Positions 8,903 through 18,727 of a stretch of DNA of 64,000 nt are shown here, one piece after another. The translations under genes were made by a program, and so were the position numbers. Source of the DNA: Gemmatimonadaceae bacterium (GTDB lineage: Bacteria > Gemmatimonadota > Gemmatimonadetes > Gemmatimonadales > Gemmatimonadaceae); NCBI GenBank assembly GCA_019752115.1, contig JAIEMN010000024.1, forward strand, positions 124,001-188,000, in the 5' to 3' direction. The notes beneath the pieces were generated by a model. That model was not told the origin of the DNA and did not search any database. It was given only the letters and a program-made list of their open reading frames with translations. Every line of letters starts with the position of its first letter. Within the stretch, counting starts at the first letter, position 1.

Positions 8903-9895
8903 ATGAGCGCGATAGCGACTGCGAAGGCGACTGCTGCCCAGCCGGGCATCGTGTCCGGGTCTCTGGATGACGCGGCGGAGTGCGCCCGTATCACCATGGC
9001 GCATGCCCGCACCTTTTCGCTGGCCAGCAAGCTGCTGCCCACCGAGAAGCGACGCGCCGCGTACGCGCTGTACGCCTTCTGCCGCGTGGCCGACGACCTG
9101 GTGGATCAGGCCGATCACAACAACCTGCGGGCGCTGCGCGTCCAGCTCGACGAGTACCGCGAGCAGTTGCAGGCGGCGCTCGATGGCCGCCCCAGCGGGC
9201 CGATCTTCCGCGAGATGGCGTGGGTGAGCCGCAGCTACGAGGTGGCGCCCGATCCCCTGTTCGAGCTGCTCGACGGCGTCGGCCGCGATCTCGAAGCGCA
9301 CACCTACGAGACCTGGTGTGAGCTCGAGCAGTACTGCGAGGGGGTCGCCAGCTCCGTGGGGGAGATGTGCACCTACGTGTTCGGTGTGCCGGCGGGTCCC
9401 TCCATGCGCCAGCAGGCTATTCGCTACGCCCGCACGCTCGGCACCGCCATGCAGCTCACCAACATCCTGCGGGATGTGGGTGAAGATGCGCATCGCGGCC
9501 GCTGCTATCTCCCGGCCGAGGACATGGCACGATTCGGGCTCTGCCCGCAGGACGTGCTGACGCGTGGTCCCGAGCTGGTGCGCGAGCCCGGGTGGGCTCG
9601 CCTGATGGCGTTCGAAGTGAGCCGCGCCCGCGCGCTCTACGCGGCCGCCATGCCCGGCATTGCCCTGCTCGCCGCCGATGCGCAGCGCTGCGCGGCGGCC
9701 TGCGCCAACGGCTACGCCGGCATCCTCAGCGCAATAGAGGCGCAGGGGTACGATACGATTTCCACGCGGGCCCGGATCGGCCGCATGGCTCGGGTTGGGA
9801 TTCTCTGGAACGCCTGGCGCTATCGTGCGCCGGAGCCTGATCTCTCCGCCCTCGGACACGGGCCCCGCATCGTGTGGGAGCCACAAAGCGCATGA
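8903..9895 (+). CDS. crtB: phytoene synthase
   Basis: 330-residue head-to-head prenyltransferase that condenses two geranylgeranyl diphosphates to phytoene, the first committed carotenoid step. The two aspartate-rich Mg2+-diphosphate motifs are visible: DDLVD (in FCRVADDLVDQ) and DVGED (in NILRDVGEDAHRGRCYLP). Length is somewhat above the usual 290-310 because of an alanine-rich N-terminal extension of about 30 residues. The stop overlaps the cruF start as ATGA, so translation is probably coupled. Confidence 0.94.
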   Translation: MSAIATAKATAAQPGIVSGSLDDAAECARITMAHARTFSLASKLLPTEKRRAAYALYAFCRVADDLVDQADHNNLRALRVQLDEYREQLQAALDGRPSGPIFREMAWVSRSYEVAPDPLFELLDGVGRDLEAHTYETWCELEQYCEGVASSVGEMCTYVFGVPAGPSMRQQAIRYARTLGTAMQLTNILRDVGEDAHRGRCYLPAEDMARFGLCPQDVLTRGPELVREPGWARLMAFEVSRARALYAAAMPGIALLAADAQRCAAACANGYAGILSAIEAQGYDTISTRARIGRMARVGILWNAWRYRAPEPDLSALGHGPRIVWEPQSA

Positions 9896-10854
9896 CGACA
9901 CCCTCGTTCCAGCGCGACGCCAACGCCGAGACGTTCTTCAAGGTGGCGTCGCTGGCCCTCGTGGGCCACGCGTTCTTCTCGCTCTTCTCGGCCTTCGCCT
10001 TCGCGACGTTCCTGCTGCCGCCGTATCCGGATTGGCTGCAGAGCCCGCAGAACCAGAAGGTCATGGCGGTCGGCTTCGCCTACGGCGGCGCCACGACGGT
10101 CACGCTGGGGGCCATTGCCGGCCTTGGCTTCCTCGCGTGGGCCGTGGGCACCCGCAAGGCGCTGACGGTCTTCGCGATCGCCTTCGCGCTGGCGTTTACC
10201 TCCGAGTACCTCGGCACGGTGACCGACTACCCGTTCGGCGCCTACGAGTACACGAGCCAGCTGGGCTACAAGATCGCCGGCCGCGTGCCGTTCAACATCC
10301 CGACGTCGTGGTTCTACATGCTGGTGGCGTCGCTCGCGATCTGCGGGCGCTTCCTGCCGGGCAAGGACGACAACACGTCGCGCTGGTGGTGGGCGTTCGT
10401 CGGCGGCGTCGTCCTCACGCTGTGGGACGTGTCCATGGACCCGGCGATGGTGAAGACCAATCACTGGTTCTGGCAGATCGGCGATCTCTCGCATCTGCCG
10501 GCGTGGCGCCAGCTCATCGGCAAGCCGATCTTCTTCGGCATGCCGCTCACCAACTGGATGGGGTGGCTGCTCACGGGCATTCTGGTCGCCCGCGTGATGC
10601 TGGCGATCATCCCGCCGTCGGTGTGGGTGTCGGCGATCGCGCCGCATCGCCTCCCGATTGCGCTGTACGCGCTCAACGGCGTGCTCCCGATCGTGATCTG
10701 CGCCCGCTGGGACATGATCCCGGCCGCGATCCTGGGCACGATCGCCATGGCTCTGCCCCTCTGGCTTGCCCTGCGCAACGATCCGTTGCCGCTCACCAGT
10801 CTCGGGACTGCGCCCAAGCCGAACGTCGGCGAGGGCGCTCTCAGCACCCGATAA
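9892..10854 (+). CDS. cruF: carotenoid 1,2-hydratase / 1'-hydroxylase of the CruF family
   Basis: 320-residue polytopic membrane protein with about eight hydrophobic segments. The motifs FTSEYLGTVTDYPFGAYEYT, WDVSMDPAMVKT and GMPLTNWMGWLLTG are those of the DUF422/CruF family, which hydrates the psi-end double bond of acyclic carotenoids. In Gemmatimonas aurantiaca the main pigment is reported as an oscillol dirhamnoside, which carries hydroxyl groups of this kind; the glycosyltransferase expected to act next is not in the window. ATG 9892 overlaps the crtB stop. Confidence 0.85.
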   Translation: MTTPSFQRDANAETFFKVASLALVGHAFFSLFSAFAFATFLLPPYPDWLQSPQNQKVMAVGFAYGGATTVTLGAIAGLGFLAWAVGTRKALTVFAIAFALAFTSEYLGTVTDYPFGAYEYTSQLGYKIAGRVPFNIPTSWFYMLVASLAICGRFLPGKDDNTSRWWWAFVGGVVLTLWDVSMDPAMVKTNHWFWQIGDLSHLPAWRQLIGKPIFFGMPLTNWMGWLLTGILVARVMLAIIPPSVWVSAIAPHRLPIALYALNGVLPIVICARWDMIPAAILGTIAMALPLWLALRNDPLPLTSLGTAPKPNVGEGALSTR

Positions 10855-10861
10855 GCGACAG

Positions 10862-10893
10862 GGGCGGCATCCGAGATGCCGCCCTCTTCGTTT
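10862..10893 (+). terminator. stem-loop with weak T-tract inside the carotenoid cluster
   Basis: A perfect 9-bp stem (10862-10870 with 10876-10884) encloses a 5-base loop, followed by TCTTCGTTTCT. It lies just after cruF and before the small membrane gene and crtI. It could attenuate transcription or protect the 3' end of the crtB-cruF mRNA. Confidence 0.55.
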
Positions 10894-10962
10894 CTCGGGG
10901 AATCCCGGGCACCGTCCGCCGTGTTACGGCGTTAGATCCCCGTCTGCCACTGAACTCCCCGC

Positions 10963-11253
10963 ATGGATCGCCTCGTCCCGATTTTCGATTCCGACGCGCT
11001 GCCGATCGGTATTCTGGTCCTCATCCTGGTTGAGGCCCTGGTGCTGATCATCTGGCAGCGTCGGAACCCCGAGTCGCCACTGGGCTCGCCCAACACGGCG
11101 CGCATCGTGTCGTTCCTCGGGGCCGGTGGCTCGCTGGTTGCGGCGATGATCTTCCATCGCCGGGAGGTGCCGTCGCCGGAAGGATTCGCCGTGGCGATGC
11201 TCTGTGCGATGGTGATTCACCTGTGGCATATCGCCGTGCTGCTGCGCCGCTGA
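10963..11253 (+). CDS. small conserved-looking membrane protein of unknown function in the carotenoid cluster
   Basis: 96-residue protein with three predicted transmembrane segments: residues about 14-31 (LPIGILVLILVEALVLII), about 47-62 (ARIVSFLGAGGSLVAA) and about 75-93 (GFAVAMLCAMVIHLWHIAV). It ends in two arginines. I do not recognise the family. It lies between cruF and crtI on the same strand, so a role in pigment membrane assembly or in carotenoid modification is possible but unproven. A stem-loop separates it from cruF. Confidence 0.7.
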   Translation: MDRLVPIFDSDALPIGILVLILVEALVLIIWQRRNPESPLGSPNTARIVSFLGAGGSLVAAMIFHRREVPSPEGFAVAMLCAMVIHLWHIAVLLRR

Positions 11254-11299
11254 GCGGCGGCGGCAGTCGGTCTTCATCAGTCCTTCAGCACTCCGATTC

Positions 11300-12808
11300 A
11301 TGCGCATCGTCGTCATTGGCAGTGGCTTTGGCGGTCTGGCCGCAGCCATTCGTCTCCAGGCCCAGGGGCACGACGTCACCATCGTCGAGAAGCTCGACAA
11401 GGCTGGTGGTCGCGCCTACGTGTTCGAGCAGGATGGCTTCACCTTCGACGCCGGCCCGACGATCGTCACCGCGCGCTGGGTCTTCGACGAGCTCTTCGCG
11501 CTCACGCGCCGGAAGACCGAAGACTATGTGAACCTGGTCCCGGTCAATCCGTTCTACAACGTCCGGTTCGAAGACGGCTCCGTCTTCCACTACAACGGCG
11601 ACAAGGACGAGCTCATTCGCCAGGTGCGGGAGTTCAATCCGGCCGACGTGGCGGGGTATGAGAAGTTCCGCGCGAAGTCGTGGAGCATCTTCAACATCGG
11701 CATGCCGCTCATCGACAAGCCGTTCCTGACGCTGGGCTCGATGATCAAGGCGCTGCCGGATCTGATCCGCACGCGCGCCGACCGCTCGCTGGCCACGCTC
11801 GCCGAGCAGCACATTCGCGACCCGCGCCTGCGTCAGGTGTTCTCGTTCCATCCGCTCTTCGTCGGCGGTAATCCGTACGCTACCTCGTCGGTCTATGCGC
11901 TCATCCACAAGCTCGAGCAGCAGTGGGGCGTGCTCTTCCCGATGGGCGGCATGGGCGCGCTGGTGCGCGGCCTCGTGCAGGCGTTCGAGGATCTTGGCGG
12001 CAAGATCCGCTACGAGTGCGAAGTCGAAGAGATTCTGGTGGACGACGCCAAGCGCGCCACCGGCGTGCGGCTCAAGGGCGGTGAGCAGCTGCGCGCCGAC
12101 ACGGTCGTCTGCAATGGCGATGTGGTCACGGCCTACCGCAACTGGCTCCCGAAGCACGCCGGCCGGCAGGGCACCGCGCGGCGCATGGAGAAGCTGCAGA
12201 TGTCGATGTCGCTGTTCGTGCTCTACTTCGGCACGAGCAAGCAGTACCCCGATATCAAGCACCATGAGATCCTCATGGGCCCTCGCTACAAGGCGCTGCT
12301 CGAGGACATCTTCGAACGGAAGATCCTCGCCGAGGACTTCTCGCTGTACCTGCACCGCCCTACCGCCTCCGATCCGTCGCTGGCGCCGCCGGGCCATGAC
12401 TGCTGGTACGTCCTCTCACCGGTGCCGCATCTCGGCAGTGGGACCGATTGGGAAGCGGTGGGCCAGCGCTATCGCGACCGCATCATGCAGTACCTCGAAG
12501 ACCGCTACCTCCCGGGGCTCCAGCAGCATCTGGTCACCGAGCGGCGCATCGATCCGCGGTACTTCGAGAAGACGCTCAACAGCTACATGGGGAGCGCCTT
12601 CGGCCCGCAACCGGTGCTGACCCAGTCGGCGTGGATGCGCCCGCACAACCGCGACCAGCAGATCAAGAACCTCTACTTCTGCGGCGCCGGCACCCACCCG
12701 GGCGCGGGGCTGCCGGGCGTGGTGGCCAGCGGCAAGATCGTCGCCGAGCTCATTGGCGGGGCGCCGGCCAAGCGGAACGTCACAGCGCCGGAACTGGCAC
12801 CGGTGTGA
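11300..12808 (+). CDS. crtI: phytoene desaturase (CrtI family)
   Basis: 502-residue FAD-dependent desaturase/isomerase that converts phytoene to lycopene or a similar conjugated acyclic carotene. The N-terminal dinucleotide fold is clear (VVIGSGFGGLAAAIRL, with the acidic end of strand 2 in VEKLDKAGGRA), and the C-terminal FAD-interaction motif is FCGAGTHPGAGLPGVV. Length is typical for CrtI. The start at 11300 is followed directly by the Rossmann strand. Together with crtB and cruF it makes a hydroxylated acyclic carotenoid pathway. Whether it performs three or four desaturation steps cannot be told. Confidence 0.93.
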   Translation: MRIVVIGSGFGGLAAAIRLQAQGHDVTIVEKLDKAGGRAYVFEQDGFTFDAGPTIVTARWVFDELFALTRRKTEDYVNLVPVNPFYNVRFEDGSVFHYNGDKDELIRQVREFNPADVAGYEKFRAKSWSIFNIGMPLIDKPFLTLGSMIKALPDLIRTRADRSLATLAEQHIRDPRLRQVFSFHPLFVGGNPYATSSVYALIHKLEQQWGVLFPMGGMGALVRGLVQAFEDLGGKIRYECEVEEILVDDAKRATGVRLKGGEQLRADTVVCNGDVVTAYRNWLPKHAGRQGTARRMEKLQMSMSLFVLYFGTSKQYPDIKHHEILMGPRYKALLEDIFERKILAEDFSLYLHRPTASDPSLAPPGHDCWYVLSPVPHLGSGTDWEAVGQRYRDRIMQYLEDRYLPGLQQHLVTERRIDPRYFEKTLNSYMGSAFGPQPVLTQSAWMRPHNRDQQIKNLYFCGAGTHPGAGLPGVVASGKIVAELIGGAPAKRNVTAPELAPV

Positions 12809-12869
12809 GGGACCATGGGGCCCACCACTGAATTTCAGGAGCCAGGTGGGAGGGCTTAGGGGGAGGACG

Positions 12870-12903
12870 GGGCAGTCCGAGAGGACTGCCCTTCGTCATT
12901 TCC
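12870..12903 (+). terminator. probable terminator after crtI
   Basis: A perfect 9-bp stem (12870-12878 with 12883-12891) with loop GAGA is followed by TTCGTCATTTCC. The T-tract is weak, but position 60 bases after crtI and before trigger factor fits termination of the carotenoid transcript. Confidence 0.6.
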
Positions 12904-12991
12904 ACCTCCCCCGGACTGCTCCCCCTCTTCCCTCACGTGCGGCCTGTCCGCCCGCTCTCCGTTGTTCCCCTCCCTTGCTAGATTTCTCAAG

Positions 12992-14236
12992 ATGAACATC
13001 TCCATCACCCCCACTGAGACGGCCGGCGTGTCCCGGCGGCTCCAGATCACGGTGCCGGCCGAAACGGTCGCGTCGTACGAAGACCAGGCGGCGCGCAAGT
13101 ACGCGACGCAGGTCCGCATCCCTGGCTTTCGCCCGGGCAAGGCGCCGCCGAGCATGGTGCGCAAGAAGTTCCCCGAGGCGGTCCGTCAGGAAGCCATCGA
13201 AATCGTCATCAACGAAGCGTTCCGTGAGGCGATCGAGCGCGAGGGCCTCAAGCTCGCCGCGCAGCCGCACGTGCACGATCTCAAGGCCGAGCCGGGCCAG
13301 CCGCTCGAGTTCGAGCTGCACTGCGAAGTGCGCCCCGAGCTCACCCTCGAAAAGATCGACGGCTTCAGCGTCACGCGCACCGAAACCGCGGTGACGGACG
13401 AGGCGGTCGAGGAGCAGATCGAGCGCATTCGCGAGCAGAAGGCCGAGTGGACGCCGGTGGACGAGAAGGCGGCGCCCGGTGACATGGTGACGGTGATGCT
13501 GTCCACGGCCGACGCCGACGGCACGCTCCCGGAGGGCAAGGAGTATCGCATCGTGCTCGGTGGCGGCCAGGCCATCGCCGGCATCGAAGAGCTCATCATG
13601 GAGACGGCCCCCGGCGCGACCAGCGAGCGCAACGTGCGCTGGCCCGAGGACTTCCCCGATGAGGCGCAGCGCGGCGTGACCAAGATGGTGCGCGTCGTGG
13701 TGAAGGACGTGAAGCGCAAGGCGCTCCCTGCGCTCGACGACGCGTTCGCGCGCGAGATCGGCGACTTCGACACGATCGAGGCGCTCCGTGCCGCGGTGAA
13801 GACGGACATGGGCGAACACGCCAAGCGTGAGGCCGATGCGGAAGTGCGCGGGCAGCTGATCGAGCAGATCATCACCGCCAATCCGTTCGACGTGCCGAAG
13901 GCGTGGGTGATGCAGCTGGTGGACGGCTACATGCAGATGTACGGCGTGCCCGAAGCGCAGAAGCAGACGTTTGGGCAGGAGTTCATGCCGATGGCCGAGC
14001 GTCAGGTCCGGCGGGATCTGATCGTCGATGCGATCGCCGAGAAGGAGAACCTCGCGGCGAGCGCGGCGGATGTCGACGCCAAGATCGAAGAGCTGGCGAA
14101 GGCCCGGAACGCTGATCCGGGCGCGGTGTACGCGCAGCTCCAGAAGGCCAACCGCCTCACGGAGATCGAACGCGAGATCACCGAAGAGCGCGTGTTCACG
14201 TGGTTGCTCGAGAAGAATCCCGTCGCGGGCGCGTAA
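12992..14236 (+). CDS. tig: trigger factor, ribosome-associated chaperone and peptidyl-prolyl isomerase
   Basis: 414 residues. The N-terminal ribosome-binding domain contains the signature [16 protein letters not shown], where GFRxGKxP is the ribosome-docking loop. An FKBP-like PPIase domain follows at about residues 160-245 ([29 protein letters not shown]), then the helical C-terminal arm. ATG 12992 is preferred over the upstream in-frame codon at 12962 because family homology starts there. It stands upstream of clpP, the common tig-clpP-clpX order, though clpX is displaced here. Confidence 0.95.
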   Translation: MNISITPTETAGVSRRLQITVPAETVASYEDQAARKYATQVRIPGFRPGKAPPSMVRKKFPEAVRQEAIEIVINEAFREAIEREGLKLAAQPHVHDLKAEPGQPLEFELHCEVRPELTLEKIDGFSVTRTETAVTDEAVEEQIERIREQKAEWTPVDEKAAPGDMVTVMLSTADADGTLPEGKEYRIVLGGGQAIAGIEELIMETAPGATSERNVRWPEDFPDEAQRGVTKMVRVVVKDVKRKALPALDDAFAREIGDFDTIEALRAAVKTDMGEHAKREADAEVRGQLIEQIITANPFDVPKAWVMQLVDGYMQMYGVPEAQKQTFGQEFMPMAERQVRRDLIVDAIAEKENLAASAADVDAKIEELAKARNADPGAVYAQLQKANRLTEIEREITEERVFTWLLEKNPVAGA

Positions 14237-14274
14237 GCCGCCCCGACTTCACTTCCGTACTGGAGAGACGCAGC

Positions 14275-14883
14275 ATGGCATCGATCTACATGCCGTACAT
14301 CATCGAGCGCTCGAGCCGCGGCGAGCGGACGTACGACATCTTCTCGCGCCTCCTGATGGACCGCATCGTCTTCCTCGGTTCGCCGATCAATGACGACGTG
14401 GCCAACATCATCATTGCGCAGATGTTGTTCCTCGACGCGGACAACCCGGAGAAGCCGATCCACCTGTACATCAACTCGCCGGGCGGCTCGGTCTCGGCCG
14501 GCCTCGCGATGTACGACACGATGCAGTTCATCAAGGCCCCCGTGTACACCACGTGCATGGGCATGGCCGCCTCGATGGGCGCCTTCCTGCTCTGCGCCGG
14601 CGCCGCCGGTCACCGCAGCGCGCTCCCGCACAGCCGCATCATGATCCACCAGCCGTCCCAGAACGGCGGCGGCGGCTCGGCGTCCGACATCGAGATCCAG
14701 GCCAAGGAGATTCTCTATCTCCGCAGCAAGATGAACGAGCTCATGGCCAAGCACACCGGCCGCCCGGTCGAGCAGATCGAGCGCGACACGGACCGCGACC
14801 GCTTCATGAGCGCCGATGACGCCAAGGTCTACGGCCTGATTGACAACGTGATTTCGTTGCAGGCGGAACTGGCCGCGAGGTGA
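14275..14883 (+). CDS. clpP: ATP-dependent Clp protease proteolytic subunit
   Basis: 202-residue serine protease forming the double heptameric chamber used with ClpX. The catalytic Ser lies in [12 protein letters not shown], the His in SRIMIHQPS, and the triad is completed by an Asp in the later [11 protein letters not shown] region. The oligomer-entry motif [20 protein letters not shown] is present. The start is ATG 14275 with TGGAGAG upstream (14261-14267). It follows tig by 38 bases. Confidence 0.96.
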   Translation: MASIYMPYIIERSSRGERTYDIFSRLLMDRIVFLGSPINDDVANIIIAQMLFLDADNPEKPIHLYINSPGGSVSAGLAMYDTMQFIKAPVYTTCMGMAASMGAFLLCAGAAGHRSALPHSRIMIHQPSQNGGGGSASDIEIQAKEILYLRSKMNELMAKHTGRPVEQIERDTDRDRFMSADDAKVYGLIDNVISLQAELAAR

Positions 14884-14965
14884 GCGCGTTGACGAGCACT
14901 CGTTGGCATGCGTGAGCGGGTGCCTGCCACGATCACCGTTGTGTAGAGGCCAGGCAGAAGGAGTC

Positions 14966-14996
14966 AGGGGGGAGTGCGCAACGCGCACTCCCCCCT
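14966..14996. terminator. strong stem-loop between convergent clpP and P450 genes
   Basis: A 13-bp perfect GC-rich stem (14967-14979 with 14983-14995, extended by one A-T pair) closes a 3-base loop. It lies 83 bases after clpP and 50 bases after the P450 end on the other strand, so it can serve both. There is no good T-run on either side. Confidence 0.6.
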
Positions 14997-15046
14997 CCGC
15001 TTTCACTTCCCCCTAGACCCTTCCCCCTGGCCCCTGAACTACGGTA

Positions 15047-16417
15047 TCAGTCGAGCGAAGCGACCCGTACCTGCGCACGAATCTCCGTTGCCGGTCTCGT
15101 CGTCAGCCTTGCGTATGGCCGCACGGACGAGGCGTCCAACGACACAAAGTCGAACCGCCGCGTGAGCCGCGCCAAAATGAGCGCCGTCTCAATGGTCGCA
15201 AACGCCGCTCCCACGCACACGCGCGGCCCCGATCCGAACGGCAGGTAGCTCCCCGGCACCTGCTGCGCTTCGCGTTCCGGCAGGAAGCGGTCCGGATCGA
15301 ACCGTTCCGGGTCCTTCCACAGCTTCACGTGCCGGTGCATGGACCAGGGCGCGATCATGAGCATCGTGCCGCGCGGCACGCGGCGGCCGGCGATCTCGGT
15401 GTCCTTGCCGGCCACCCGCGGCAGGAAGGTGATCGGCGGATAGAGCCGCAGCACTTCGCGGAAGAAGTTGCGGATGTACGGCAGCCGCTTCGTGTGCTCC
15501 AGCAGCACGGGCCCGTCGCCGGCGACGCTCGCCACTTCGTCGCGGATGCGCGCCACCACATCCGGGCGCTGCGAGAGGATGAAGAACGCCCAGGTGAGCG
15601 AACTCGCCGTCGTCTCGTGGCCGGCCAGAAAGAACACCCCGAGCTGGTCGATCAGCTCCTCACGCGTGAACGGCTGACCCGTGTCCGTATCGCGCGCCTC
15701 GAGCACGGCGCCGGCAATGTCGTCGTACTCCGGATGCTTGAGTCGCTCGTCGAGCATGCGCCCCAGCTGCTCACGGATGTTCGCGCAGGCCTCGCGCACG
15801 GCCGCCGGCTGCTCATGCGGGCTCCAGGGCTTGTCCCAGAGCAGGCGCTTGAGGTCGATGCTCCCGACCTGTCGCTCGAAGCGCATGAAGTTGTCGAACA
15901 CCGCCTGGCTCGGCCCTTCGTCGAGCGGCACCGAAAAGATCGTGCGCGTGATGACGTCGGCGGTGAGATGGCTCATGGCGGCGTCGAGCGAGAACACCTC
16001 GCCGCTCGCCGCCTGCCGGGCGAGGCGCGCCTCGTAGTCGTCCACCGCCGCGCCCATGAACTCGAAGGCGCGGTTGATGCGCATGTGCGAGAACGCGGGG
16101 TCCACCATCTTGCGCTGGCGGCGCCAGGTGTCGCCGCTGGTGACGAACATCGAGTTCCCCACCAGATCCTCGAGCGCTTCCACGAACAGATCGTTCTTGG
16201 GGAACGTGTCGTGGTCGGAGAGAATCTTGCTCACCCACTGCGGGTCGTTGACCAGCAGGATACCGCGCCGGGTGTAGCCCAGCGGCGTCACCATTTCGCG
16301 GTAGGCGATGTCCGGCAGGAGGCTCAGCAGGTCCTTCTCCCGGCGCCAGATGAGGCGGAGGAGCGAAGGGACCGGTCCGCGCGGCGTCGGCGCTGGCGGG
16401 CGCCAGAGCCCCGTCAC
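15047..16417 (-). CDS. cytochrome P450
   Basis: 456-residue haem monooxygenase. The I-helix oxygen-activation motif is FLAGHETTASS, the K-helix ExxR is EVLRLYPP, and the haem-thiolate loop is PFGSGPRVCVGAAFA with the proximal Cys. No N-terminal membrane anchor is evident, as in soluble bacterial forms. The start GTG at 16417 overlaps the stop of the upstream membrane-protein gene as GTGA. The open frame further upstream reads through that gene in another frame and is not real. Substrate unknown; proximity to the carotenoid cluster is only suggestive. It needs redox partners that are not encoded nearby. Confidence 0.92.
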   Translation of the reverse strand: MTGLWRPPAPTPRGPVPSLLRLIWRREKDLLSLLPDIAYREMVTPLGYTRRGILLVNDPQWVSKILSDHDTFPKNDLFVEALEDLVGNSMFVTSGDTWRRQRKMVDPAFSHMRINRAFEFMGAAVDDYEARLARQAASGEVFSLDAAMSHLTADVITRTIFSVPLDEGPSQAVFDNFMRFERQVGSIDLKRLLWDKPWSPHEQPAAVREACANIREQLGRMLDERLKHPEYDDIAGAVLEARDTDTGQPFTREELIDQLGVFFLAGHETTASSLTWAFFILSQRPDVVARIRDEVASVAGDGPVLLEHTKRLPYIRNFFREVLRLYPPITFLPRVAGKDTEIAGRRVPRGTMLMIAPWSMHRHVKLWKDPERFDPDRFLPEREAQQVPGSYLPFGSGPRVCVGAAFATIETALILARLTRRFDFVSLDASSVRPYARLTTRPATEIRAQVRVASLD

Positions 16418-17169
16418 GCGGCCGCCGTCTGATCGGCCGCGGCCGCGACGCGACGCGGCCGTCGGAAGGCGAGCTGGATCCGCACCTGGTGGTAAATGAT
16501 GATCACCAGCCCCACCGCCAGCGGGATCGCCCACATCTTGGGGTTGAGGGCATGGCCGGGGGCCAGGCGCACAAAGCCGAAGGCCATGAACGCCGTGTAC
16601 ACCGAGATCCCCGAGCCGACGATCGCCTTCACGTGCTCCAGCTGGTACAGGATCTTGCTGGGCGTGGCCAGCAGGATGAACCAGAGATTCGTGAGCCCCG
16701 AGGCCACACCGACCACGGCGAACCACATCATGAGGGCTTCTTTAATCAGCCAGCCCCGATAGGCGCAGGTCAGCGCGGCCAGGATCACCAGTACGTTGAT
16801 CCCGATATTGGCCCAGTGCCGGTTGGCCTCGTGCTGCTTCTTGTTCCGGATGGTCACCACCCCGTGCCAGACCAGCTGGACGGTGAGGATGGCCAGATAG
16901 GCCATCATCCAGCCGAAGATCCCCTCAATGCGGTACTGGGGCCAGTTGAGGGCCACCTGCTTGGGGTGGGTGACGATTGGCGAGGCCAGCGTGGTCATGG
17001 CCATGCAGAAGGCCATGGAGGCGGTCACCAGCATCAACCGGGCGTAGATGTTCCCCCACTTCCGGTGGGCCTGGCTGCCCTTGCGCCCGATGACCGGGAT
17101 CCAGAAGAGGAGCAGACCGACGGCCCCGGTCGAGATATGGACCATCAGGAAGCCTTCGAACGGCCACAT
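16414..17169 (-). CDS. polytopic membrane protein, DUF2306-like
   Basis: 251-residue protein with about seven hydrophobic segments. The first helix contains HISTGAVGLLLFWIPV followed by GRKGSQAHRKWGNIYA, a pattern of spaced histidines and glycines similar to DUF2306 membrane proteins. A second histidine/arginine loop (KKQHEANRHWANIGIN) suggests a haem- or metal-related role, but this is inference. It is the first gene of a two-gene unit with the P450, coupled by a GTGA overlap, so the pair may function together. Confidence 0.75.
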   Translation of the reverse strand: MWPFEGFLMVHISTGAVGLLLFWIPVIGRKGSQAHRKWGNIYARLMLVTASMAFCMAMTTLASPIVTHPKQVALNWPQYRIEGIFGWMMAYLAILTVQLVWHGVVTIRNKKQHEANRHWANIGINVLVILAALTCAYRGWLIKEALMMWFAVVGVASGLTNLWFILLATPSKILYQLEHVKAIVGSGISVYTAFMAFGFVRLAPGHALNPKMWAIPLAVGLVIIIYHQVRIQLAFRRPRRVAAAADQTAAA

Positions 17170-17468
17170 GGGAGTGCGAAAACCTCATCCCCGGGGGGAG
17201 GGTCCGGGGGTTGCGGGCGGGGGGAGGCCGCGGGACGAAACCGTCCCCGCGGGGTAGCACCGTGACAGCACTCTACAGTAGCGCGAACGAAAGCCCGCGC
17301 TATGGGGTTTCCCGGGTGCTGCCGACACTTTCCAAGGTCGGGGTTCGCTTGACCCTGTACGCCAGCAGGCGTTAACTCTACCATGACCAGTGGCGGACTC
17401 CCCCGCGAGGGGACCCGTCATGCCGTCTCGCCGGGACCGTTCCCGGCTGCCCACCGTTCCGGATCGAC
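17170..17468. other. 299-bp divergent promoter region between the P450 unit and clpX
   Basis: No gene is apparent. The clpX side carries the promoter listed separately at 17349-17377. The other side must hold the start of the membrane-protein/P450 transcript, but I see no convincing hexamers for it. A G-rich stretch lies at about 17193-17228. Confidence 0.5.
17349..17377 (+). promoter_or_regulatory. predicted sigma-70-like promoter for clpX
   Basis: TTGACC (17349-17354), a 17-base spacer and TTAACT (17372-17377) give a good match to a housekeeping promoter about 90 bases upstream of the clpX ATG. It would give clpX-lon-engB a start independent of tig-clpP. Confidence 0.45.
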
Positions 17469-18727
17469 ATGTCCCACGACAAGCACCTGCGCTGCTCCTT
17501 CTGCGGCAAGTCCAAGGACGCCGTCCGGAAGTTCATTTCGGGCCCCTCGGTCTACATCTGCAACGAGTGCATCGCCCTCTGCAATGAGATTCTTGCCGAG
17601 GACGAGGAGCGCGAGGTTGCCGAATCCATCACGCAGGTCCCCACGCCGCGTGAGATCAAGAACATCCTCGACCAGTACGTCATCGGCCAGGAACAGGCCA
17701 AGAAGGCGCTCTCGGTCGCGGTCTATAACCACTACAAGCGCATCAATGCCGCCGGGTCGGCGCGGGAAGACGACGTCGAACTCGACAAGTCGAACATCCT
17801 GCTGATCGGTCCCACCGGCACCGGCAAGACGCTCCTCGCCCAGACGCTGGCCCGCATCCTCGACGTGCCCTTCACGATCGCCGATGCCACCACGCTGACC
17901 GAGGCCGGCTACGTCGGCGAAGACGTCGAGAACATTCTGGTCCGCCTGCTCCAGGCCGGTGACTTCAACGTCGCCGAATGCGAGCGCGGCATTGTGTACA
18001 TCGACGAAATCGACAAGATCGCGCGCAAGTCGGAGAACCCGAGCATCACCCGTGATGTCTCGGGTGAGGGCGTGCAGCAGGCGCTCCTCAAGATTCTCGA
18101 AGGCACCGTGGCCAGCGTGCCCCCGCAGGGCGGCCGCAAGCATCCGCAGCAGGAGTACATCCAGATCAACACCAAGGATATCCTGTTCATCTGCGGCGGC
18201 GCCTTCGACGGCCTCGAGAAGATCATCGAGAGCCGCACCGGCAAGCGGCAGCTGGGCTTCGAGACGAAGAAGAGCGACAGCAAGGTGGTGGCCATCAAGC
18301 AGACCACCCCCAAGACGCCCTTCGCGGAAGTCGAGCCCGATGACCTGCTCCGCTTCGGCATCATCCCCGAGCTCGTCGGCCGTCTCCCCGTGTGCGTGCC
18401 CCTCGAGGCGCTCGACGAAGAGGCGCTGGTGAGCATCCTCAAGGAGCCGAAGAACGCGCTGACCAAGCAGTACCAGCGCCTCTTCGATCTCGAGGAAGTG
18501 AAGATCACCTTCGAGGAGTCGGCGTTGCGCGCCGTGGCGCAGAAGGCGCTCAAGCGCGGCACCGGCGCGCGCGGTCTTCGCGCGATCCTCGAAGAAACCC
18601 TGCTCGACACCATGTTCGAGCTGCCGACCCGCGACGATGTCGTGGAAGTGCGCGTGACCGAAACCGCAGTCTTGAGCGGCGCGCCCCCACTCCTCGAGAT
18701 CGCGCCCAAGCGGCAGAAGAAGGAAGC

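Noticed and set aside
8903-12808. A photosynthesis gene cluster
   Set aside because: Only carotenoid genes are present. No puf, puh, bch or acsF genes are seen in the window.
18392-18727. N-terminal extension of Lon inside clpX
   Set aside because: This part is a shadow of clpX with Arg/Gly/Ala-rich residues and no similarity to Lon.
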